34,305 bases of DNA from an uncultured Bacteroidaceae bacterium (GCA_939800445.1 CALNGU010000018.1:1-34305), one strand, 5' to 3'. Positions 8,445 through 16,755 are shown, counted from the stretch's first letter. Numbers and translations: made by a program. The notes: generated by a model from the letters alone, not told the origin.

Positions 8445-9083
8445 TTATAGTTTTCTGATTATCGTTAGCCCGTCCCTCAGGGGTAGGATTACTTTTTCCA
8501 CTGCCTTGTCCTGCGCCACCATGTCGTTGAACTGCTGTATGCCGATGGTCTGGAGGTCGCTCGCCTTTGGCTGCCTGACGACGTTGCCGCTCCAGAGGGT
8601 GTTGTCGGCGATGATGTACCCTCCCTTGGACAAATGCCGCATGACCATGTGGTAGTAGTCGGTGTAGTGCCTTTTGTCGCCGTCGATGTAGGCCATGTCA
8701 AACGTCACTCCCAGCTGCGGCACGAGTTGCATCGCGTCGCCGATTGTGAATGTTATCCTGTCGGCATAGGGGGAATTGTCCAGCCAGGGGCGGGTGAATA
8801 CCTCCTGTTCGTCGTTTATCTCGTAGGTGTAGAGATGCCCTCCCTCTGGCAACCCTTCGGCGAGGCACAGGGCCGAGTAGCCGCTGTACGTGCCTATCTC
8901 CAGGACGTTGCGGGGCCTGGCCATCTCGACAAGCATTTTCAGTATGCGGCCTTGCAGATGCCCCGATGCCATGCGCGGCCTGAGCAGCTGGAGGTTGGTG
9001 GCGCGGTAGAGGTCGTTGAGGTACTGCCCCTCGGCATCGATGTGCTGCAATATGTAGTCTTCAAGGCTCTTGTCAACGTCCAT
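8445..9083 (-). CDS. Class I SAM-dependent O-methyltransferase (catechol-OMT-like)
   Basis: 212 aa methyltransferase of the caffeoyl-CoA/catechol O-methyltransferase family. SAM-binding motif I is LEIGTYSGYS (residues 61-70). The metal/substrate-binding segment AYIDGDKRHY (131-140) supplies the usual Asp residues, and IIADNTLWSGNV follows, where the family has a further metal-ligand D-N pair. The physiological substrate is unknown. The frame is open further upstream, but that part overlaps pyk; ATG 9083 (MDVDKSLEDY) begins 1 nt after the pyk stop and gives the normal family length. Central gene of the aroQ-pyk-rbfA operon. Confidence 0.88.
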   Translation of the reverse strand: MDVDKSLEDYILQHIDAEGQYLNDLYRATNLQLLRPRMASGHLQGRILKMLVEMARPRNVLEIGTYSGYSALCLAEGLPEGGHLYTYEINDEQEVFTRPWLDNSPYADRITFTIGDAMQLVPQLGVTFDMAYIDGDKRHYTDYYHMVMRHLSKGGYIIADNTLWSGNVVRQPKASDLQTIGIQQFNDMVAQDKAVEKVILPLRDGLTIIRKL

Positions 9084-9084
9084 G

Positions 9085-10536
9085 TCAGAAGCAGGGTGGG
9101 TTGTATTTGTCAAATTTGTCCAAGATGGAGCATATCTTGTTAATCTCAAGGAATGTGGTGCCGCTGTTGTCGCTAAAGCTGCCGTTGAGGTAGGCCACCA
9201 TGTCGTCGCGCCGCACGTCGTGGTTGTCCACCAGCTTGACAAGGACTTCGCGGAGGAACTCGCGGTCGTTGTCCTTTTGCTCAAGGTAGTAGGGGGTGAC
9301 TCCGTAGGACAGTGCGAGCTGGCGCATCGTGGTCTTGTTGAAGCAGATGGCATACACCGGGTAGCGTCCACGGCAGGAAGCCACGGCGCGTGCGGTGTTG
9401 CCGGTGTAGCTGTCGGTGATGATGCCGCGCACTTTCAACCTCTGCGTGGATTTGACTGCCTGCTTGGCGAGGAATGAGGTTACGTCGGTGTCGTTGTCGG
9501 TGAGCTGCATCTTTATCTCGTCTTCCCTTGTGCGGTAGCGTTCTGTCTCCACCGCGACTTTGGCCATTGTCTCGACGGCCTCGACCGGATATTTGCCGTA
9601 GGCTGTCTCGCCGCTGAGCATCAGGGCATCGGTGCTGGTGAACACTGCATTGGCGATGTCGGCTATTTCAGCGCGGGTCGGACGCGGGTTGTTTATCATT
9701 GAGTGCAGCATCTGTGTTGCCACGATGACCGGCTTGCGGACTTGGATGCATTTCTTGATGAGTTGCCGTTGGATGCCTGGTATCCTTTCTTGCGGAATTT
9801 CTATCCCGAGGTCTCCACGGGCGACCATTATGCCGTCGGCCACCTTGAGTATTTCGTCGATGTTGTCCACGCCCTCCTGGTTTTCAATCTTTGCGATGAC
9901 TTTTATGGGGCTTTGTGCCTTGTCGAGCATCTCTTTTATGTCCAGCACGTCTTGTGCGTTGCGGACGAAAGAGTGGGCGATGAAGTCTATACCATTATTT
10001 ATAGCATAATCGATGTTTGTCCTGTCCTTGTCGGTGAGCGAGGGCAGGTTTATCCTTACCCCTGGCACGTTGACGCTCTTCCTGTTGCCGAGCCGTGCGT
10101 CGTTGCACACTTGGCAGGTGAGGGTGTTGTCGTCTTTGCCAGTCACGAGCAGTTCGAGTTCACCGTCATCTATCAGGATGTGGTCGCCAACGGACAGGTC
10201 GTGCACGAAGCCGCCGTATGTGACGTAGATGCATTCTTTACTGGTCTTGTCGCCGTCAACCCCACTCTTCACTGCGACCGTGTCGCCTGTACGGAAGTCC
10301 AGTCCATCGCAGTCCGACGGCAAAGTCCTGACCTCTGGACCTTTGGTGTCAAGCAGGATGGCTATGTTGTCAGAGACGGCACGGACGTTGCCTATGATTT
10401 CGTCAAACCCCTCCCGGGATGCGTGGGCGGTGTTTATCCTCACCACGTTCATACCTGCGTCGTAGAGAGATTTGATGAACTCGCGGCTGCACCGCCTGTC
10501 GGAGATGGATGCTACTATTTTGGTATTCTTTCTCAT
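9085..10536 (-). CDS. pyk: Pyruvate kinase
   Basis: Last step of glycolysis: phosphoenolpyruvate + ADP to pyruvate + ATP. About 483 aa. The barrel and inserted B domain run from residue 1 to about 350, and the C-terminal allosteric-type domain fills the rest. Visible motifs are KIENQEGVDNIDEIL (catalytic Lys and metal-binding Glu region), DGIMVARGDLGIEIP, and KPVIVATQMLHSM with NNPRPTRAEIADIANAV and SGETAYGKYP. The N-terminal RINTAHASREG replaces the common RLNFSHG, a variant I believe is typical of Bacteroidales. ATG 10536 (MRKNTKIVAS) fits family N-termini. Another ATG at 10557 sits directly after the aroQ stop and would add seven residues; it cannot be excluded. Confidence 0.93.
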   Translation of the reverse strand: MRKNTKIVASISDRRCSREFIKSLYDAGMNVVRINTAHASREGFDEIIGNVRAVSDNIAILLDTKGPEVRTLPSDCDGLDFRTGDTVAVKSGVDGDKTSKECIYVTYGGFVHDLSVGDHILIDDGELELLVTGKDDNTLTCQVCNDARLGNRKSVNVPGVRINLPSLTDKDRTNIDYAINNGIDFIAHSFVRNAQDVLDIKEMLDKAQSPIKVIAKIENQEGVDNIDEILKVADGIMVARGDLGIEIPQERIPGIQRQLIKKCIQVRKPVIVATQMLHSMINNPRPTRAEIADIANAVFTSTDALMLSGETAYGKYPVEAVETMAKVAVETERYRTREDEIKMQLTDNDTDVTSFLAKQAVKSTQRLKVRGIITDSYTGNTARAVASCRGRYPVYAICFNKTTMRQLALSYGVTPYYLEQKDNDREFLREVLVKLVDNHDVRRDDMVAYLNGSFSDNSGTTFLEINKICSILDKFDKYNPPCF

Positions 10537-10557
10537 ATTATGATTTTCTAAAGGCAT

Positions 10558-10980
10558 TTAGATGAATGACATCAATGCCAGCTCGTAGGACTTGAGACCA
10601 AAGCCGGCCACCACTCCCATGCAGACGGGGGAGATGACGGAATGCCGCCTGAATTCCTCACGGGCATAGATGTTGCTGATGTGGACTTCCACCACAGGCA
10701 CGCCTGCCGCCGTTATCGCATCGCGGATGGCAACCGAGGTGTGCGAATACCCGCCGGCATTGAGCACCACACCGTCAAACCCGTCGCTTTTGGCGTTCTG
10801 GAGGGCATCGATGATGTCCCCCTCGTGGTTTGACTGGCGTTCCTCGATGGTGAGCCGCCCGTCAAATGACTTTTGCAACTCCTCCACGCATTGCCCCATC
10901 GTGGCGGAGCCGTAGATGTCGGGTTGCCTCGTGCCTGTCAAGTTGAGGTTGGGACCGTTGAGGATTAGAATCTTTCTCAT
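10558..10980 (-). CDS. aroQ: Type II 3-dehydroquinate dehydratase
   Basis: Third step of the shikimate pathway: 3-dehydroquinate to 3-dehydroshikimate. 140 aa, the normal length of the dodecameric type II enzyme. Active-site features: NGPNLN (residues 8-13), Arg18 and catalytic Tyr23 in TRQPDIYG, NAGGYSHTS with His80, and EVHISNIYAREEFR with catalytic His100 and Arg107. First gene of the minus-strand operon continuing with pyk. Its promoter lies in the 83-nt divergent spacer shared with xerD. Confidence 0.95.
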   Translation of the reverse strand: MRKILILNGPNLNLTGTRQPDIYGSATMGQCVEELQKSFDGRLTIEERQSNHEGDIIDALQNAKSDGFDGVVLNAGGYSHTSVAIRDAITAAGVPVVEVHISNIYAREEFRRHSVISPVCMGVVAGFGLKSYELALMSFI

Positions 10981-10996
10981 CTAAGGTGATTATTGT

Positions 10997-11025
10997 TACT
11001 TTTGCGGGATTACGGTGCAAAAGTA
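10997..11025. promoter_or_regulatory. Divergent -7 elements for xerD (+) and aroQ (-)
   Basis: On the plus strand TACTTTTG lies at 10997-11004, upstream of xerD. On the minus strand TACTTTTG lies at 11025-11018, upstream of aroQ. Both match TAnnTTTG. Clear -33 partners at the usual spacing were not found for either. Confidence 0.5.
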
Positions 11026-11063
11026 CTAAAAAGAACGATACCGACCCATCCCAACATCGCATC

Positions 11064-11966
11064 ATGACGGAACAATCACTGCTCGACAACTACAGGAGAT
11101 ACCTTGTCCTTGAGAAATCATTGAGCCTTAACAGCGTGGAGGCCTATCTTTTCGACCTCGCCAAACTGTCCGCCTACGTCGCCGCCGAGAGCCGCAGCCT
11201 CGTGGACGTGAGCCATGACGACATGGTCGAGTTCATCAAGTGCCTGCATGAGACGGGCATCCATCCACGTTCCCAGGCAAGGATCGTGTCGGGGATTAGA
11301 AACTTCTACAGATTCCTTATGCTTGAGGGCTACATCAAGCAGGACCCGTGCGAGCTGATAGAGATGCCTAACATCGGGCGGCACGTCCCGGAAGTCCTGT
11401 CGGTTGAGGAAATCGACAGCATCGTCAATGCCGTTGATGACACCAAGGACGAGGCATCGCGCGACCGTGCCATAATCGAGGTGCTCTACGGTTGCGGTCT
11501 GCGGGTCAGCGAGCTGGTCAACATGAGGCTGACCGACATCTTCTGGGAGGAGGAGTTTGTCAAAATCACGGGCAAGGGCGACAAGCAACGTCTCGCGCCC
11601 ATCTCGCGGCGGGCGATGGATGAAATCAAGTGCTACTTGCCTTTCCGCTCGTCCGTCAACGTGCAGCGCGGCGAGGAGGGCTATCTCTTCATCAGCAAAC
11701 GTGGCAAGCATCTGTCGCGCATCACCGTCTTCCACATCGTCAAGGTCCTTGCCGAGCGTGCCGGCATACGGAAAGTCATCAGCCCGCACACCTTCCGCCA
11801 TTCGTTTGCCACGCATTTGCTGGAGAGGGGGGCAAACCTCCGCGCCATCCAGATGATGCTCGGGCACGAATCAATCTCGACCACAGAGATTTATACGCAC
11901 GTCGATATGTCCACGCTGCGCTATGAAATCCTGGAGCACCACCCGAGGAACAAGCGGAAGGGGTGA
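11064..11966 (+). CDS. xerD: Tyrosine site-specific recombinase XerD-like
   Basis: 300 aa tyrosine recombinase, probably the chromosome-dimer-resolution enzyme acting at dif. An N-terminal SAM-like core-binding domain covers about residues 5-85 and the catalytic domain about 105-295. The full catalytic set is present: Arg147 in GCGLRVSEL, Lys171 in GKGDKQR, His242 and Arg245 in HTFRHSFATHLL, His268 in LGHES, and nucleophile Tyr277 in TTEIYTHVD. ATG 11064 (MTEQSLLDNY) is chosen over an upstream GTG that overlaps the promoter. There are no att-like repeats or other mobile-element genes around it, so a housekeeping role is favoured. FtsK, its usual activator, is encoded at 26030. Confidence 0.92.
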   Translation: MTEQSLLDNYRRYLVLEKSLSLNSVEAYLFDLAKLSAYVAAESRSLVDVSHDDMVEFIKCLHETGIHPRSQARIVSGIRNFYRFLMLEGYIKQDPCELIEMPNIGRHVPEVLSVEEIDSIVNAVDDTKDEASRDRAIIEVLYGCGLRVSELVNMRLTDIFWEEEFVKITGKGDKQRLAPISRRAMDEIKCYLPFRSSVNVQRGEEGYLFISKRGKHLSRITVFHIVKVLAERAGIRKVISPHTFRHSFATHLLERGANLRAIQMMLGHESISTTEIYTHVDMSTLRYEILEHHPRNKRKG

Positions 11967-12068
11967 ACTCTGCCTGCAATGTCTTGTCATATTAATGGCG
12001 GCATGGCGTGCTGTCTATCCTATAATAAATAATGTATTGCGCAACGGTGTCGGAAGCCGGCAGAGCGG

Positions 12069-12178
12069 CATACAATGCCGTAGGCAAAAACATCGTATGC
12101 TGATGGCAAAATCATCGTATGCTAACAGTGAAATCATCGTATGCTGTCGGTGATTGCATTGTATGTTTCCATTACCGT
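12069..12178. repeat. 5 x 22-bp tandem array with CAT-N3-ATG dyads
   Basis: Units start at 12069, 12091, 12113, 12135 and 12157, exactly 22 bp apart. At the same phase each has CAT-N3-ATG (N3 = ACA, CGT, CGT, CGT, TGT). The three middle units share CATCGTATGCT; the outer two are diverged, and between them they form a 10-bp inverted repeat (CATACAATGC at 12069, GCATTGTATG at 12156). The first unit also lies in a 6-3-6 hairpin (12066-12080). The array sits in the 418-nt xerD to lipoprotein spacer, about 150 bp before the promoter. Elsewhere in that spacer I see only the promoter at 12306-12335. Confidence 0.85.
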
Positions 12179-12305
12179 CCCGGGAAACAATGGGCAGAGG
12201 CGTGCCGCCCTTGGATGAAATCGCCCTTTGAAACAGCCAAAAACGATGAATGACAATGGCTTTTAACATTATTTTCGCCTCGGCAGCAAAAAATATTGTG
12301 AGAAC

Positions 12306-12335
12306 TTTGCCTTTACTTAATAATTAATATCTTTG
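12306..12335 (+). promoter_or_regulatory. Bacteroidetes promoter for the OmpA/TPR lipoprotein
   Basis: TTTG (12306-12309), 18-nt spacer, TATCTTTG (12328-12335). A near-ideal -33/-7 pair in an A+T-rich stretch, giving a 5' leader of roughly 40 nt. Confidence 0.75.
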
Positions 12336-12384
12336 CATTGATTTTGCATGATTAGAAGCAAGTATTATTCTTAACATTAGCGAT

Positions 12385-14097
12385 ATGGTTAAAAAGTTTT
12401 ATTTACCGTTGATTGCACTCTTGGTAGTTGCAATGACATCATGTGGAAAACTTGGAGAGTTGTCTCCTGAGTATTTCAAAACCAATCCTGAAGTCCTTGA
12501 GGCAGTAGCAGGCAAAGTGCCTGTGACAATCTCGGCGACTTTCCCGGAAAAGTACCTGAAGAAGAAAGCTGTCGTTGAAGTCGTTCCTGTCCTCAAATGG
12601 GACGGCGGCGAGGCTGTAGGCCAGTCAAAGACCTTCCAAGGTGAAAAGGTTACAGGCAACGACCAGTCAGTGCCTTACAAGGTGGGCGGCACCTACACGA
12701 TGAAAGCCGTGTTTGACTACGTGCCTGAGATGGCCAAGTCAGAACTCTACTTGCGCTTCAACGCAAAGGTCGGCAAGAAGACGGTTGACGTTCCTGAGGT
12801 GAAGATTGCCGATGGCGTGATCGCGACTTCTGAACTCCTCAACACTAACGAAGTGACTCCTGCGATTGCATCGGCTAACACTTCAAGCAGCGTTGATGCC
12901 TACCAGAGAATCGTAGAACAGAAGCAAGAGGCTCAAATCAAGTTCTTGATCCAGCAAGCAAACGTACGCGCCAGCGAACTGAAGTCAGACGAGATTAAAG
13001 CGTTCACTGACAAGATAGCAGAGGTCAAGGCTGATTCGACAGGCAAATCCATGAAGAACATCGAGATTGCCGCTTACGCATCACCCGATGGCGGTGTCAA
13101 GTTGAACACCACTTTGTCTGAAAATCGTAAGGACAACACCGTTTCTTACTTGAACAAGGAATTGAAGAAGGCTGAGGTTGAGACTAACGTTGATGCCGAC
13201 TACACAGCTCAAGACTGGGAAGGTTTCCAGAAACTCGTTGCCGCTTCTGACATCCAAGACAAGGAGCAAATCCTGAATGTCCTCTCCATGTATTCAGATC
13301 CAGAGCAAAGGGAAGAAGCTATCAAGAACATCTCTTCTGTCTACAAGACTTTGGCAGACGAAATCCTTCCTGAACTCCGCCGTTCACGCCTGACTCTCAA
13401 CTACGAGTTGATTGGACGTTCTGATGAGGAAATCAACGAGGCATTTGACAACAATCCGGAAGTGTTGAGCCTTGAGGAGCTTCTCTATGCAGGTGCGCTC
13501 ACTGACGACCAGGCAAGGAAAGAGGCCATCTACAAAGAGACCATCAAGAGATTCCCCAACGACTACCGTGCTTACAACAACCTTGGTGAGGTTGAATACG
13601 CAAAGGGTAACTATGACGCAGCTGAGAAGCAATTTGCTAAAGCCGCATCTTTGAAGGATGCTCCGGAAGTCAACTTGAACCGTGGTTTGGTAGCTCTTGC
13701 TAAGGGTGACAACAATGCAGCCCAAGTATACTTTGGCAAAGCAGCTGGCACTAAGGAACTCGGTGAGGCAAGGGGCAACTTGGCAATCGCCAACGGTGAC
13801 TACGAGCAAGCTGTTTCCAACTTCGGTGACACCAACACTAACAGCGCAGCTTTGGCTCAAATCCTTAACAAGGACTACAGCAAAGCAAAGAACACTTTGT
13901 CAAAGGTTGAGAACCCCGATGCAACTACGGCTTATTTGACTGCTATCCTTGGAGCAAGGACTAACAACTCTGCAATGGTAATCGACAACTTGAAGGTTGC
14001 TGTTGCCAAGGATGCATCTTATAAGAAGTATGCTGCAACTGACATGGAATTTGCCAAGTACTTCAAAAATGCAGACTTCCAAGCTGTATTGAAGTAA
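12385..14097 (+). CDS. OmpA-like and TPR-containing lipoprotein, probably abundant
   Basis: 570 aa envelope protein of unproven function. A lipoprotein signal ends at Cys20 (VAMTSC). Beta-rich sequence follows to about residue 140, then an OmpA-C-like region at about 222-340 (IEIAAYASPDGG, N-TTLSENR), which in the family contacts peptidoglycan, with the LPELRRSRLTLNYEL tail seen in Bacteroidales proteins of this type. TPR-like helical repeats occur at about 365-460 (RAYNNLGEVEYAKGNYDAAEKQFAKA). Codon use differs from neighbouring genes, with frequent AAC, AAG, GCA and GCT and a lower G+C. Together with its own strong promoter and terminator this suggests high expression. A structural tether between outer membrane and wall is a reasonable guess only. 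Confidence 0.82.
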   Translation: MVKKFYLPLIALLVVAMTSCGKLGELSPEYFKTNPEVLEAVAGKVPVTISATFPEKYLKKKAVVEVVPVLKWDGGEAVGQSKTFQGEKVTGNDQSVPYKVGGTYTMKAVFDYVPEMAKSELYLRFNAKVGKKTVDVPEVKIADGVIATSELLNTNEVTPAIASANTSSSVDAYQRIVEQKQEAQIKFLIQQANVRASELKSDEIKAFTDKIAEVKADSTGKSMKNIEIAAYASPDGGVKLNTTLSENRKDNTVSYLNKELKKAEVETNVDADYTAQDWEGFQKLVAASDIQDKEQILNVLSMYSDPEQREEAIKNISSVYKTLADEILPELRRSRLTLNYELIGRSDEEINEAFDNNPEVLSLEELLYAGALTDDQARKEAIYKETIKRFPNDYRAYNNLGEVEYAKGNYDAAEKQFAKAASLKDAPEVNLNRGLVALAKGDNNAAQVYFGKAAGTKELGEARGNLAIANGDYEQAVSNFGDTNTNSAALAQILNKDYSKAKNTLSKVENPDATTAYLTAILGARTNNSAMVIDNLKVAVAKDASYKKYAATDMEFAKYFKNADFQAVLK

Positions 14098-14120
14098 TAA
14101 TAGTTAAGGTATATAATAGG

Positions 14121-14149
14121 AAAGGGGAGGCCTGATGGCCTCCCTTTTT
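14121..14149 (+). terminator. Intrinsic terminator of the OmpA/TPR gene
   Basis: 8-bp perfect stem GGGAGGCC / GGCCTCCC (14125-14132, 14137-14144) with a TGAT loop and a following TTTTT; adenines upstream allow the stem to extend. Confidence 0.9.
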
Positions 14150-14224
14150 CATTCATACATTTGCGATGTATGGCGTAGCCTCAAGCCGTTAATTTGGCAT
14201 CACCAATTGGATGTGGTGCAAAGG

Positions 14225-14263
14225 AAAAGGTCTCAGCGGAGGATGTATCCGCTGAGACCTTTT
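14225..14263 (-). terminator. Bidirectional terminator of the S46 peptidase gene
   Basis: Perfect 16-bp stem, 14225-14240 with 14248-14263, 7-nt loop. It starts with AAAA and ends with TTTT, so it works as a terminator read in either direction. It stands between two convergent genes as a backstop for the plus-strand terminator at 14121. Confidence 0.9.
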
Positions 14264-14320
14264 GTCCCTTTTGCCAGCCAGGCAGATTGTTGCAGCAAGG
14301 GCAGTGGGACGGAAGCCGTC

Positions 14321-16492
14321 CTACTGCCTGACAATGGTCATTTCGTCAATGAGGTGTTTTGCGCCGGCATATTTCTCTATGACGAAGAGGACGTACCTGA
14401 TGTCCACGCACACCGCCCTTTGCAATGCGGGATTATAGGCGATGTCGCCAGTCAGCCCCTCGACATTGCGGTCAAATCCGCACCCGATGAGTTGTCCCTT
14501 GCTGTTGAATACGGGCGACCCCGAGTTGCCCCCAGTCGTGTCGATGCCCGTGGCGAAGCAGACAGGCATCCTGCCGTCGGCCATGGCATATTGCCCGAAA
14601 TCTTTGTTGGCGTAGAGTTCCTTCAGACGCTCGGGGACGATGAATTCGGGATTGTTCGCATCCTCCTTTTCCATCACACCGTCGAGGGTGGTGTAGCAGA
14701 GGTTGGTCACGCCGTCGGCAGGCTTGTAGGAAGCTATCTTGCCGTAGGTCAGTCGCAACGTCAGGTTGGCATCGGGGTAGAGTGGAGTGCCCTCGTGCCT
14801 TTTCAACTCCATCATCCCGGCCACCCACGCCTTGTGTGCCTTGGCGTAAGCCTTGTTCACCTCCTTCATGTCGTCGGCGACTTTCAGGTAGCCCTCACGC
14901 ACCGACTTGGCATATCTGACCATCAAGTCGTCCTCAAGCGTGGCAAGGCGCGGTTTGCTCATGAATCTGTCGAATGCCTCACGGCTCCCGAAGATGGATG
15001 TCTCGAAGCAGTCATCGACGAACCGCCCAATGTCCCCCTTGTACTCCTTGTCAATCAATGCGAAAATCCCGATGCGCTGCCCGGCGGGGATGAGCGAGGC
15101 GTAGGCTTCCAGCATGAGTTTCGAGACTTTGCGGTCAACCTCGGGGGCGTAGTTCTTGTTGAAGTACTTGTCGGCAGCCGCCTTCAGTTCCCCCGCCATC
15201 TCGTCGATGGAAGTCTTGTCCTTGGTCTCCAGCGCCTTTTGCAGGTTGTCCACCGATGGGATGGAGGCAAACTCCGTGCCCAGCATCAGTGCCTCAAGGA
15301 TTGCTTCGCTGTGGAACATCGCATCGTGCCTTGCCGCCACGATGCCCTTTATCGTCTCGTAGGCCTCGCGGTAGGTCGTGTTGCCCGTCTCCTTGCCGTA
15401 GGCAAGCAACCTCTCCTGCTGTTGCCGCTTCGTCTCAAGCACGTCGAGGCGGATGAGCCCCTTGTTCATCCCGATGGCATTCTTCCAATAGTTTGCGATG
15501 GAGGCATATTTGCCGGCATATTGCAGTTTGATTGCCGGGCTTTTGGCCATCTCCTCGCCCCAAGCCTTCAGCCTGATGCTGCGGATGGTGTCGCGCATGA
15601 AGTTGGTCGTCTGCATCCGTTCTTCCACCTCGTCGCTAATCATGTAACGCCAGTTGCGCCCTGGCAATCCCATGACGAATGTGAAGTCGCCCTCCTCGAT
15701 GCCCCCGATGTTGATGGCCAGGTGCTTCTTCACTTTCAACGGAACGTTTGAAGGCGAGTAGTCGGCAGGCTTGCCGTCGGCGGTCGCGTAGATGCGGAAA
15801 AGCGAAAAGTCCCCGCTGTGCCGCGGCCACTCGTAGTTGTCGGTGTCGGCCCCGAATTTGCCTATCGCCGACGGCGGCGCGCCGACCATCCTCACGTCGC
15901 GGTACTCGGTCTTGACAAAGAGGTAGTATCTGTTGGCACCGTAGAACGGCTTCAGCTCCAGCCGGGTGAAAGGCGTGACCTCGATGCCCTGCTCCTCGGC
16001 GAAGCGCGCGGCCACCCCCTCAAGGTAGGCAGGCGAGATGTAGTTAGTCCCCTCCGGGTCCGGGTCTTCCGCCAACCGTCCGTTGACGTAGGCAGTCACG
16101 TCCATGATCTTGTCGATGTAGGTCACGACCAGCCCCTCGCACGGCAGCTCCTCCTCGCGGCTCATCGCCCAGAAGCCGTCGGTCAGGTAGTCCCTCTCGA
16201 CACTGCTGTGCATCTGGATGTAGTCGTAGCCGCAGTGGTGGTTGGTCAGCACCAACCCGTCGGGCGAAATGACCTCCCCCGTGCACCCGCCGTCAAAGTG
16301 CACCACCGCGTCCTTCAGGCTGATGCTGTCGGGATTGTAGATGTCGTCGATGCCAATCTCGAGCCCCAACGCGTGCATGAACGCGGCATTCTGCTCCTTG
16401 ATGTCGGTCAGCATCCACATACCCTCGTCGGCCGTCGCCACCTGCACCGCGCCACCGAGCAGCGCGGCCAGGATCAAAGTCTTTTGTCTCAT
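14321..16492 (-). CDS. dpp11: S46 family dipeptidyl-peptidase, DPP11-type (Asp/Glu-specific)
   Basis: Exported serine exopeptidase that releases N-terminal dipeptides, feeding peptide catabolism in the periplasm. 723 aa. A signal peptide (about residues 1-21, cleavage near ATA-DEG) is followed by the mature enzyme. Catalytic residues by family pattern: His85 in TNHHCGYD, Asp228 in WPRHSGDFS, Ser657 in GGNSGSPVF. The specificity residue lies 18 positions after the catalytic Ser; here it is Arg675 (GFDRNVEG). In Porphyromonas gingivalis the same position is Arg673 in DPP11 and Gly in DPP7, so acidic P1 preference is inferred. ATG 16492 gives a good signal peptide; the open frame before it runs through a repeat array. 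The central helical domain (about 280-560) is as expected. Confidence 0.9.
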   Translation of the reverse strand: MRQKTLILAALLGGAVQVATADEGMWMLTDIKEQNAAFMHALGLEIGIDDIYNPDSISLKDAVVHFDGGCTGEVISPDGLVLTNHHCGYDYIQMHSSVERDYLTDGFWAMSREEELPCEGLVVTYIDKIMDVTAYVNGRLAEDPDPEGTNYISPAYLEGVAARFAEEQGIEVTPFTRLELKPFYGANRYYLFVKTEYRDVRMVGAPPSAIGKFGADTDNYEWPRHSGDFSLFRIYATADGKPADYSPSNVPLKVKKHLAINIGGIEEGDFTFVMGLPGRNWRYMISDEVEERMQTTNFMRDTIRSIRLKAWGEEMAKSPAIKLQYAGKYASIANYWKNAIGMNKGLIRLDVLETKRQQQERLLAYGKETGNTTYREAYETIKGIVAARHDAMFHSEAILEALMLGTEFASIPSVDNLQKALETKDKTSIDEMAGELKAAADKYFNKNYAPEVDRKVSKLMLEAYASLIPAGQRIGIFALIDKEYKGDIGRFVDDCFETSIFGSREAFDRFMSKPRLATLEDDLMVRYAKSVREGYLKVADDMKEVNKAYAKAHKAWVAGMMELKRHEGTPLYPDANLTLRLTYGKIASYKPADGVTNLCYTTLDGVMEKEDANNPEFIVPERLKELYANKDFGQYAMADGRMPVCFATGIDTTGGNSGSPVFNSKGQLIGCGFDRNVEGLTGDIAYNPALQRAVCVDIRYVLFVIEKYAGAKHLIDEMTIVRQ

Positions 16493-16524
16493 ATCTGTAT
16501 CACTGTTATTTATGGTTTGTTTGC

Positions 16525-16532
16525 CAAATATA
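16525..16532 (-). promoter_or_regulatory. Putative -7 element for the S46 peptidase gene
   Basis: TATATTTG on the minus strand, about 33 nt upstream of the ATG. No convincing -33 partner was found. Confidence 0.45.
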
Positions 16533-16641
16533 GGGAAACGCCGCCACATATTATATATATAGGTATAGGCAGCCGCCCCGCCTGGCAAATCCGCAACGGT
16601 CAGGCGCGAACCTCCATCACCCCGCATGAGAAGTTCAACAT

Positions 16642-16755
16642 CACGGCAGGAAAAGTAAAAACAAAACTTCTGAATATTAAAACAAAACTTTTGTTTATAT
16701 AAACAGAAGTTTTGAATATATAAACAAAACTTTTGAATATACTTTTCATCCCGTG
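16642..16755. repeat. Inverted arms enclosing a 4 x 21-bp array (AAAC family), second copy
   Basis: Units start at 16659, 16680, 16701 and 16722, exactly 21 bp apart. The 84-bp core matches the 6640-6723 core at 76 of 84 positions. The enclosing arms (16642-16657 and 16740-16755) are complementary at 14 of 16 positions, but differ in sequence from the arms at 6589 apart from the inner AAGTA/TACTT. It lies in the 412-nt divergent spacer between the S46 gene and bamD, about 140 bp before the bamD -7 element. The remaining spacer is G+C-rich with a hairpin at 16803-16821 and no visible gene. Confidence 0.9.

Noticed and set aside
11064..11966. XerD as the integrase of an island
   Set aside because: There are no att repeats, tRNA gene, or mobile genes next to it, and its neighbours are conserved housekeeping genes; XerD with FtsK in the same window fits chromosome segregation.
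14135..16702. Long open frames of 538 and 294 codons on the plus strand opposite the S46 gene
   Set aside because: They are antisense shadows caused by high G+C codon positions; composition is odd and no domain is recognisable, whereas the minus strand encodes a complete S46 enzyme. The same applies to the 380-codon frame opposite malQ (5247-6389).
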